Shown one piece after another: positions 57,056 through 64,000 of a DNA stretch of 64,000 nt; the first letter of the stretch is position 1; each line of letters opens with the position of its first letter. The DNA comes from Bacillus sp. SG-1 (GTDB lineage Bacteria; Bacillota; Bacilli; Bacillales; Bacillaceae_B): the NCBI RefSeq assembly GCF_000181495.1, contig NZ_ABCF01000003.1:61223-125222 (forward strand), in the 5' to 3' direction. The notes under the pieces are model-generated. The model saw only the letters and a program-made list of their open reading frames with translations, did no database searches and was not told where the DNA came from. The translations under genes and the position numbers were made by a program.

Positions 57056-57946
57056 TTATTTTTTATTGGCAGAAGCATCATAAATCGACTCGATGGCATC
57101 TCGCATGGATCGATCAAATTCTTCGGAAGATTGATTAACTCTCAATTCTTCGGCGAGCGCACGGGAGAAGCTTGCAATCATCCCGTCGTTTTCTTTTAAT
57201 CTCTCGTTGGCTTCATCTCGGGAGTATCCGCCTGAGAGGGCGACAACCCGGACGACACGCGGATGCTCCACCAGTTCCTTGTAGGCATTAGCTTTAGTCG
57301 GAATTGTGAGTTTCAGCATCACATTTTCATTCTCGGACAAACCATTGAGGTGTTCTATGATTTCAGCACGCAGGATTTCTTCGCATTTTGCTTTGTCTTC
57401 GCTGTGGATATTGACTTCAGGTTCGATGATCGGCACCAAGTCGGAAGCGATGATTCTCTTCCCGATTTCGAATTGCTGATCCACGACAGCTTTGATTCCT
57501 GATTCATTCGGTTCATGGATGACCGAACGCATTTTGGTGCCGAAGATATTTCGTTCTTTGGCACGGTGAAGCGTTTCATCAAGGTCCGGATTCGGCTTCA
57601 TGAGCTGTACCCCGTCTTCTTTTTCAGCCAGGCCCTTATCGACTTTCAGAAACGGGACAATATTATGGTCAGCCAGATAATCCGCTGTATATTTTCCTTC
57701 AACTTTACTGTCCATTGTCTGCTCGAATAGGATGACGCCAAGGATATGGTCTGAACTGAAAGCTGGAGACGTCATAATCCTGGTGCGCATCTCGTGCACC
57801 TGATCAAACATTTCCTCTTCATTTGAATAGGAATCCTCCGTAACACCATAAGCTGCCAGTGCCTTAGGTGTACTGCCTCCGCTTTGATCCAGTGCAGCAA
57901 TAAACCCTTTGCCATTCTTCATTCGATCCAATTGACTCTGATTCAT
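57056..57946 (-). CDS. fda: Fructose-bisphosphate aldolase class I
   Basis: 296 residues from the ATG at 57946, with AAAAAGGAG upstream; a GTG three codons earlier is less likely. [20 protein letters not shown], then VKVDKG-like [40 protein letters not shown] and [20 protein letters not shown] (Schiff-base Lys region) are the bacterial class I aldolase signature. It cleaves fructose-1,6-bisphosphate to DHAP and glyceraldehyde-3-phosphate without metal. Stand-alone gene, closed by a bidirectional terminator. No operator seen. Confidence 0.92.
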   Translation of the reverse strand: MNQSQLDRMKNGKGFIAALDQSGGSTPKALAAYGVTEDSYSNEEEMFDQVHEMRTRIMTSPAFSSDHILGVILFEQTMDSKVEGKYTADYLADHNIVPFLKVDKGLAEKEDGVQLMKPNPDLDETLHRAKERNIFGTKMRSVIHEPNESGIKAVVDQQFEIGKRIIASDLVPIIEPEVNIHSEDKAKCEEILRAEIIEHLNGLSENENVMLKLTIPTKANAYKELVEHPRVVRVVALSGGYSRDEANERLKENDGMIASFSRALAEELRVNQSSEEFDRSMRDAIESIYDASANKK

Positions 57947-58245
57947 GAATTCCACTCCTTTTTCATGTTAACAGTTAATCCACATCTATTCTATTTCCCT
58001 ATTTTTGTTGGAGTTAACATTGCTATGAAGGATTGTAGACATGATTCAATTAATTTCTATGATGGAAAGAGCGTTCAGTAAGAAGGAGAAAGGTATACTT
58101 TTTTGGTATTTTATATATTCAAGCAAGCGAACTTTGGTTGGCGTTAGTTCGAATAATGTAAGAGGAAAACCTGCCGGCCAGCAAAGCTAACAGTAAGATT
58201 CAAGTTAATAGAGAATAGATAGTGGCTCCCCACTCAATATGCAGT

Positions 58246-59034
58246 TTACGTCCCTTGTATCTCCTTGATACCTTTCCCTCCTAAAAAGGCATGCCCTGTC
58301 TGTAATCTCAATACAGTCTTAAATCCATAGCGGCTATAAACCTTTTCAACTCGTTCATTGATCGGATGCACCCATAGCTTTTCCAGTTGAAGTTTTTGCG
58401 CTTCATTTTGAATCTGTTGTAACAACCAGCCGATTAATCCTTTTCCTCTATATTCTTCGATGGTGGCGACGCTTTCTACTCTCCCTTGATTGCCGTGAAC
58501 GAATAAGCATGCTGTGGAACAAGGATTACCGTTATATTTCAATAGATAATGAGTATAGCGGGAATCGTTAAATTCTGATTGGAACGCCTTTTCACGAACT
58601 GTTTTTCCGCCAAATTCTTTAATCTGACACTCAACCCATAGGGCATCGTGATAATTATTAGCGGTTACTCTTTCTATAGTGACATCTTTATTAATGGCCA
58701 ACTCCGTAGATTCGTTATTCCAAAGCTGTATTGGCTGCAAAAAATCTTCAAACTGAAAGCCCTTCTCTTTTAATAGAGCAACAAAGTCTGTCAGAGACTC
58801 CAGGTTGTATAAATAAAACCTAGGAATAACCTTCAAGGCTTCATAAAAAGAAATGACCTCTTTGATGACTTCTTCTGAATTGTCAGGTTGTTTACTCACA
58901 TGCGCATGGTTAGCATCATAATACTCTGGCTGGTGTTCGTTCGAAAATAAAACTCCCCATGTTCTATCTTCCTTATTGGAAAAGGACTGTAAAAGGGCAA
59001 AGTCAAGCTCTTCAATCTGTTTGATTAAATCCAT
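58246..59034 (-). CDS. GNAT family acetyltransferase (two-domain)
   Basis: 262 residues. The N-terminal 125 residues (LIKQIEELDFALLQSFSNKE onwards) form a separate domain. The C-terminal half has TIERVTANNYHDALWVECQI and GRVESVATIEEYRGKGLIGW (acetyl-CoA-binding R-G-K-G loop), then VHPINERVEKVYSRYGFKTV. This is a GNAT with an added N-terminal domain; the substrate is unknown. Stand-alone. Nothing is recognisable in 57960-58245. Confidence 0.82.
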   Translation of the reverse strand: MDLIKQIEELDFALLQSFSNKEDRTWGVLFSNEHQPEYYDANHAHVSKQPDNSEEVIKEVISFYEALKVIPRFYLYNLESLTDFVALLKEKGFQFEDFLQPIQLWNNESTELAINKDVTIERVTANNYHDALWVECQIKEFGGKTVREKAFQSEFNDSRYTHYLLKYNGNPCSTACLFVHGNQGRVESVATIEEYRGKGLIGWLLQQIQNEAQKLQLEKLWVHPINERVEKVYSRYGFKTVLRLQTGHAFLGGKGIKEIQGT

Positions 59035-59272
59035 ATTTCATCCGCCTATTCTTGTTTTTAATCCATTCTTTCATTTCATCACCAATGTGACAATCTAAAT
59101 CCCAACTTATTAAGGCGGGATAATTTGAAACAAATATCCGCCGCACCCGCCTGTTGTTATTGCTGCTTCCATGAACTCTTCTTTATATAGCATAACGTTG
59201 GATTTCCGTGTTTTTATAAAGCATATCATAATGGATATGTTCTTGTTCCTAACCACTAAAGAAAATGAATGC

Positions 59273-59400
59273 GACACCTTCGACCAATTGCGAATGTCGA
59301 AAGTGTCCTATATTAGCCTTTCGAGGGACAAAGAGGACAAGGGTCAGGTACCTTATCCCTTAAATGGATTGCGGGACAGTTCACCTGTCCCTCTGTCCCT
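59273..59400. repeat. Hairpin followed by R2-type palindromes
   Basis: GACACCTTCGAC and GTCGAAAGTGTC form a 12-bp stem with one mismatch, followed by GAGGGACAAAGAGGAC, GGGTCAGGTACC and GGGACAGTTCACCTGTCCC repeats of the R2 type. No gene is supported in 59035-59569. Confidence 0.55.
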
Positions 59401-59569
59401 AGCTCCCATCCCCCGCAATAATTTTGCCGGATTTTGTCTAAATATTTTTATGAAATCAATTCGAATAGCCATTAAAATGGTAATATAGTCTTATTGAAAT
59501 CATTCATTACGTTTTAACGCATATTACTTGGCTCGAAATATGGCTCTAATTGAAAAGAGGAATTAATAA

Positions 59570-61993
59570 ATGGTCTATTACTCTCTTAGTGAATATGTTT
59601 TGTCGATTGGGATAGCAACCATCGCAGGTTTTTTTGGGATCACTCTTATTAGGAAGATGAGAGAAGTAGAGAATGGGCAAATAAAGGTTCATATTGCCTC
59701 GTTGGTGTTTGGCGCTATAATCTACTTTTCTTATCTGTATGGAAATATGTCCGGCATCGAAGCCAATGTGGGTGTCTTGCTAGGGATCGGGTTCCTGATA
59801 TTTAACACATGGGCGGTCAATACGACCATTAACACTATATGTTTGAGGGAAATCTCGTTTTTTAAATTAATTTTTAGTTCCATCATTTTTGCTTCATGTA
59901 TCAGTTTGGTGAACATGATTGATATCTGGAGTGAAATGGTGGAGCACGATCTTAAGATGAATATTCTATTATTCATCAGCGCGAATATTTTGCTTGCAGG
60001 TAATGTCCTGGCGACCATTCGCTTTATTCGTCAAATAAGAAGTTTGGAGAGAGTCGGTTTTTTCTGGATCCTGTTTGGAAGCTTTGCTATAGGAATGGCT
60101 TTTGCGAGTATCCGCTTCACTTTATTTTCCAGCATCACATTGTTTTCAACCATAGACTTATTTACAAATAGAAATATCCCGATATTCGAATGGGTGTATC
60201 TCAATAATACGTTACTTCCATTAATGATTAATATTTTCGCTTTGGTCTTTCTGGAGCTTGTTCCGGGCCTCTTTTCAGAGATTCATAGTAAGGAACAGCA
60301 GGAATTGATTATCGAGAACAAACGCCGGTATGAAACGCTTTTTGATAATCAAGCTGTAGCTATTTTCACCTTGGATCCAAAGGGGAAAATTTTGAAGCTG
60401 AATAATGCAGTACAGCAATTGACGGGTTACCCTATCGATCAGTTGAAAAAGGGATCTTCTTTCGCCGAGTTAATACATGAATCAAAGGAAGATGAGTTTT
60501 CTTCCTATATTATGGAGGCTGTTAAAGGCAGCTCCCAGATGTTTGAGACAAAGATTAGTACCAGCGAGGGGAAGTATATCGATGTGCAGATCACCCTCAT
60601 CCCGATCTTTGTAAAAGAAAAATTGGCGAACATCAATATCCTTGCCAAAGATATTACGGAAGTCATTCAAACAAGGGAACAAATTCAACACTTGGCCTAT
60701 CATGATTCTTTGACAGGCCTTCCGAATAGATTTCAGTTTGTGAAAGAGCTGCAACAGAGGATTGAAACAAGTAAACTGCCGGCAGCAGTATGCTTTTTGG
60801 ACTTGGACCGCTTTAAGGTGATCAACGATGTCTTAGGGCATCAAACGGGGGACCGCTTGTTATTGCAGCTGTCTGAGCGATTTACTTCCTTTGTGAAAGA
60901 AGATGTGAAAGTAGCGAGGATGGGTGGAGATGAATTCACGTTTTTATTTCCCGAGATCCCTTCCATGGCCGAATTGGAAAACAAGATAGAAGAATTGATG
61001 GCGCTCATCCAAACACCCTTTCAGATTGAAAAACAAGAACTGTTTGTCACGGGAAGTATGGGGATTTCCATTTATCCGAATGACAGTGACACTGTTGAAG
61101 ATTTAATGAAATACGCAGATGTGGCCATGTACCGCTCAAAAGAAAAGGGAAAGAATACGTTCGAGTTCTATCATCAGCAAAACGATGAAGAAAGCAGTAA
61201 AAAATTAGCATTGGAAAAAGATATCCGAAAAGCGATGAAAGAGAAAGAGTTTGAAATTGTCTATCAACCTCAAGTAAAAGTGTCAACCGGGAAGATCTTC
61301 GGGGTTGAAGCCCTGTTACGATGGAATCATCCAGCAGAAGGGTTGATTACGCCCAATAAGTTCATCTCGCTGGCTGAAGAAAATGGACTCATCCATGAAC
61401 TGGGGGAGTGGGTGCTGAGAGAATCATGCAGGCAAGTCAACCAATGGCACAACGAGGGTTATAGTGACCTGCAATTGAGTGTGAATATATCCTTAAAACA
61501 GCTGTATCATCAAAATTTCATTTCGACGGTTAAGAGAGTAATAGATGAAGAAGGATTCAGTACCAGTTTGTTAGACTTGGAAATCACAGAGAGTATGGCG
61601 ATGAAAGATATAGAGTATGCTAAACTCATATTCAATCAGCTTCGAGCGCTCGGGATATCCATCAGTATCGACGACTTCGGAACGGGATACAGCTCATTGA
61701 ACCATATCAAGAACTTCCCGATCGACCGGGTGAAAATAGACGGGTCATTTATTCGTGACGTACCAGGCAGTGCAGAGGCGGCCATTATCATCAAAACCAT
61801 CATCGCGATGACGAGGAACCTGAACCTGCTCTCCATCGCAGAACATGTGGAAACAAAGGAACAATATGAATTTTTACAAGAGATCAACTGCGATGAAATC
61901 CAAGGGTATTACTGTTCAGAGCCTTTGAATTCTTTTGAGTTGAGTGAGTTGTTGCAGCAAGATGAAAAAGTATTGCAGGGAAGCGTCAGGTGA
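59570..61993 (+). CDS. Membrane PAS-GGDEF-EAL cyclic-di-GMP protein
   Basis: 807 residues. The N-terminal 240 residues contain about eight hydrophobic segments, a membrane sensor region. A PAS domain follows (YETLFDNQAVAIFTLDPKGK). The GGDEF domain is intact at residues 452-456 (VARMGGDEFTFLF) with an upstream DSLTGLPNRFQF, so cyclase activity is possible. The EAL domain has GVEALLRWNHP at 579-589 and SIDDFGTGYSSLNHIKNFPI with DRVKIDGSF, so phosphodiesterase activity is possible too. Which activity dominates cannot be told. It is bounded by a terminator that starts at its stop codon. Confidence 0.93.
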   Translation: MVYYSLSEYVLSIGIATIAGFFGITLIRKMREVENGQIKVHIASLVFGAIIYFSYLYGNMSGIEANVGVLLGIGFLIFNTWAVNTTINTICLREISFFKLIFSSIIFASCISLVNMIDIWSEMVEHDLKMNILLFISANILLAGNVLATIRFIRQIRSLERVGFFWILFGSFAIGMAFASIRFTLFSSITLFSTIDLFTNRNIPIFEWVYLNNTLLPLMINIFALVFLELVPGLFSEIHSKEQQELIIENKRRYETLFDNQAVAIFTLDPKGKILKLNNAVQQLTGYPIDQLKKGSSFAELIHESKEDEFSSYIMEAVKGSSQMFETKISTSEGKYIDVQITLIPIFVKEKLANINILAKDITEVIQTREQIQHLAYHDSLTGLPNRFQFVKELQQRIETSKLPAAVCFLDLDRFKVINDVLGHQTGDRLLLQLSERFTSFVKEDVKVARMGGDEFTFLFPEIPSMAELENKIEELMALIQTPFQIEKQELFVTGSMGISIYPNDSDTVEDLMKYADVAMYRSKEKGKNTFEFYHQQNDEESSKKLALEKDIRKAMKEKEFEIVYQPQVKVSTGKIFGVEALLRWNHPAEGLITPNKFISLAEENGLIHELGEWVLRESCRQVNQWHNEGYSDLQLSVNISLKQLYHQNFISTVKRVIDEEGFSTSLLDLEITESMAMKDIEYAKLIFNQLRALGISISIDDFGTGYSSLNHIKNFPIDRVKIDGSFIRDVPGSAEAAIIIKTIIAMTRNLNLLSIAEHVETKEQYEFLQEINCDEIQGYYCSEPLNSFELSELLQQDEKVLQGSVR

Positions 61994-62033
61994 CAGGGAC
62001 AAGAGTGAGAGCGTCCTTGTCCCTGATTTTTTT
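61994..62033 (+). terminator. Terminator after the GGDEF/EAL gene (R2-like)
   Basis: CAGGGACAAG and CTTGTCCCTG are perfect 10-bp arms around AGTGAGAGCGTC, followed by seven T residues. Confidence 0.88.
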
Positions 62034-62203
62034 ATGGCGGGATCCCTATCGCAGGCATTGAGTGGTACTATTACGGGGTGTTTGAACTCCTGCCGAGGTT
62101 CAGGGTAGAGAAGCAATTTGTCTCATGCTAATATAGAAGAGGAATTTTAATAGCAAAAAAGCTTCGTATAATAAGAGAGAAAAACCAAAGGGGATACAGC
62201 AAA

Positions 62204-63634
62204 ATGTCAGTCACAGCAAATTTCAATCGAATCGAGAAAGACTTCCTGGGAACAAAAGAAGTACCTGAGCATGCGTATTATGGGATTCAGACGCTCCGCG
62301 CGGTAGAGAATTTCCCCATTACAGGCTACCGCATTCATCCCGAATTGATCAAGGCGATGGCGATGGTAAAAAAGGCTGCTGCCAAGGCAAATATGGATGT
62401 CGGCCGGCTTTATGAAGGAATTGCCGAACCTATCATGAAAGCAGCAGATGAAATGATGGAAGGAACAATGCATGATCAGGTCCTTGTCGATCCGATCCAG
62501 GGCGGCGCGGGGACTTCCTTCAATATGAACATCAATGAAATCCTGGCGAACCGAGCCCTCGAAATCATGGGAAAAGAAAAGGGGTCTTACGGTCACTGCA
62601 GTCCGAACAGCCACGTCAATATGTCGCAGTCCACGAATGACGCGTTCCCGACGAGTATGCATATTGCGATCCTGAATCTGCTCGAGCAGTTGATCTCCAC
62701 GATGGAGCGTATGCACGAGGCATTCAGTGCGAAGGCACAGGAGTTCAGTCATATCATTAAGATGGGCCGCACTCATCTTCAGGATGCCGTTCCGATCAGG
62801 CTTGGCCAGGAATTCGAAGCCTACAGCCGTGTGATTGCAAGGGATATCAAGCGTATCAAGCAGACAAGGGAGCATCTGTATGAACTGAACATGGGGGCAA
62901 CGGCTGTGGGGACAGGCCTTAACGCATTCCCGAAATATATCGAACTTGTCGTGCCTTACCTTGCCGATATCAGCGGCCTGCCGTTCAAAGGTGCGGAACA
63001 TCTTGTGGATGCTACGCAGAACACGGATGCTTATACAGAAGTATCCAGCAGCCTGAAGATCTGTATGATCAACATGTCCAAGATTGCGAATGACCTTCGT
63101 TTGATGGCTTCAGGGCCAAGGGCAGGTCTTGGTGAGATTTCACTTCCTGCGAGACAGCCGGGTTCTTCCATCATGCCTGGTAAGGTGAACCCTGTCATGC
63201 CGGAGCTGATCAATCAGGTGTCCTTCCAGGTAATCGGGAACGACCAGACGATTTCTCTTGCTTCAGAAGCAGGACAGTTTGACCTGAACGTCATGGAGCC
63301 GGTGTTGATTTTCAATCTTCTTCAATCGATCTCTATCATGAATAATGCCTTCGATTCTTTCACGGAGAACTGTGTAAAAGGCATCGAGGCAAATGAAGAG
63401 AGAATGAAGGAATATGTAGAAAAGAGTGTCGGCATCATCACGGCGGTCAATCCGCATATCGGCTATGAAGTGGCGTCAAGGATCGCTAGGGAAGCGATTC
63501 TAAACGGCCAGCCGATCAGGGAGCTTTGCCTGAAGTATGATGTACTGACGGAAGAAGAGCTTGATTTGATTTTGAATCCTTATGAGATGACTGAGCCGGG
63601 GATTGCCGGGGCGGCGTTGTTTGATAGGGAATAA
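62204..63634 (+). CDS. aspA: Aspartate ammonia-lyase
   Basis: 476 residues; ATG after AAAGGGGATAC. RIEKDFLGTKEVPEHAYYGI and QGGAGTSFNMNINEILANRA are the fumarase/aspartase fold, SSIMPGKVNPVMPELINQVS carries the catalytic GSSIMPGKVNP loop, and HCSPNSHVNMSQSTNDAFPT the substrate loop typical of aspartase. It converts L-aspartate to fumarate and ammonia. Genes for asparaginase or transport are not adjacent. GC content and codon use are higher than in the arrays. Confidence 0.95.
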   Translation: MSVTANFNRIEKDFLGTKEVPEHAYYGIQTLRAVENFPITGYRIHPELIKAMAMVKKAAAKANMDVGRLYEGIAEPIMKAADEMMEGTMHDQVLVDPIQGGAGTSFNMNINEILANRALEIMGKEKGSYGHCSPNSHVNMSQSTNDAFPTSMHIAILNLLEQLISTMERMHEAFSAKAQEFSHIIKMGRTHLQDAVPIRLGQEFEAYSRVIARDIKRIKQTREHLYELNMGATAVGTGLNAFPKYIELVVPYLADISGLPFKGAEHLVDATQNTDAYTEVSSSLKICMINMSKIANDLRLMASGPRAGLGEISLPARQPGSSIMPGKVNPVMPELINQVSFQVIGNDQTISLASEAGQFDLNVMEPVLIFNLLQSISIMNNAFDSFTENCVKGIEANEERMKEYVEKSVGIITAVNPHIGYEVASRIAREAILNGQPIRELCLKYDVLTEEELDLILNPYEMTEPGIAGAALFDRE

Positions 63635-63644
63635 CATTGAAAGG

Positions 63645-63672
63645 CGGAGCTATTAATCAGCTCCGTTTTTTT
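63645..63672 (+). terminator. Terminator after aspA
   Basis: CGGAGCT and AGCTCCG arms around ATTAATC, followed by seven T residues. Confidence 0.9.
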
Positions 63673-63732
63673 GATGCAAAGAATAACTTGCATACACGAT
63701 TGAATTCTGGTTTAATAACGTTAGATGAATTT

Positions 63733-63755
63733 TAAATCGTAAACATTACGATTTA
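63733..63755. promoter_or_regulatory. Zur box upstream of the L31 gene
   Basis: A 23-bp palindrome with core TCGTAAACATTACGA flanked by TAAA and TTTA, close to the Bacillus Zur consensus. It ends 26 bp before the L31 ATG, so zinc starvation should derepress the gene. Confidence 0.85.
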
Positions 63756-63781
63756 ATCAAAAGATTCAGGAGGTCATATAA

Positions 63782-64000
63782 ATGAAAAAAGGAATTCACC
63801 CAAATTATCAAAAAGTTGTTTTTATGGACACGAACAGTGGATATAAATTTCTCACGAGTTCAACAATGAGCTCCCCGGAAACCATCGAATGGGAAGATGG
63901 AAGCACTTATCCGCTGATCAAAGTAGAGGTAAGTTCAGATACACACCCATTTTATACGGGAGTACAGAAGTTTGCTGACCGCGGCGGCCGCGCAGACCGT
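63782..64000 (+). CDS. rpmE2: 50S ribosomal protein L31 type B (3' end outside window)
   Basis: 73 codons are visible; the C-terminus is missing at the right edge (type B proteins are about 80-90 residues). [20 protein letters not shown], then [20 protein letters not shown] and [20 protein letters not shown] are the type B sequence. It lacks the Cys residues that bind zinc in type A L31, which fits use under zinc starvation, and the upstream Zur box supports this. ATG after TCAGGAGG. Confidence 0.95.
   Translation, partial: MKKGIHPNYQKVVFMDTNSGYKFLTSSTMSSPETIEWEDGSTYPLIKVEVSSDTHPFYTGVQKFADRGGRADR

Noticed and set aside
62207..63001. 264-codon minus-strand open frame inside aspA
   Set aside because: It is the complement of a strongly coding GC-biased gene; its translation has no family character and no ribosome binding site.

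Overview
The window looks like a chromosomal segment of a low- to medium-GC Gram-positive rod of the family Bacillaceae (Bacillus sensu lato, possibly near Rossellomorea). Strong GGAGG-type ribosome binding sites, many GTG and TTG starts, relatives of B. subtilis YhfP, YhfK, YkuK and DegV, and Bacillus-type Fur and Zur boxes support this. No rRNA, tRNA, integrase or transposase gene was recognised. All assignments come from reading the sequence; no database was searched.

Layout. 1-9.2 kb is mostly housekeeping: a Fur-box iron-binding lipoprotein (cut by the left edge), DegV, a flavin amine oxidase, three local regulators with nearby inverted-repeat operators, and a pair of peptide-type ABC permeases preceded by a 29-codon ORF. 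10.7-14.1 kb is an array of small co-oriented membrane or lipoprotein genes. 14.3-31 kb returns to scattered metabolic and regulatory genes (Rrf2/nitroreductase, M28 peptidase, D-threonine-aldolase-like enzyme, PadR/DUF4188, OFA transporter, HAD phosphatase, AlkD-like protein), with an orphan phage-like DnaD/DnaB replication pair at 24.4-26.6 kb. 31.8-46 kb is a defence-type island: a complete type I restriction-modification operon (hsdM-hsdS-hsdR), a coupled HEPN-like/KGGLGR-ATPase gene pair, and a PLD-helicase of the DUF3427 type divergent from a coiled-coil protein. 46.8-56.9 kb is a second, longer array of small lipoproteins and membrane proteins. 57-64 kb is housekeeping again: class I aldolase, GNAT, a GGDEF/EAL protein, aspA and a Zur-box L31 gene cut by the right edge.

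The most unusual signal is in the arrays (3.7-4.2, 10.7-14.1 and 46.8-56.9 kb). Almost every gene is a single small ORF on the + strand, followed by one copy of an imperfect 50-70 bp element, called R1 here. R1 folds as two successive hairpins, and its stem sequences covary between copies. Several units are duplicated, and some are broken by nonsense or frameshift changes. This one-ORF-plus-one-element organisation resembles gene-cassette arrays. At least four of the small membrane-protein frames have a good ribosome binding site but only ATT or ATC at the start position. A second, palindromic element (R2, cores such as GGGGTCAGGCCCC or GGGACAGGTTCCTTGTCCC) lies beside several truncated gene remnants.
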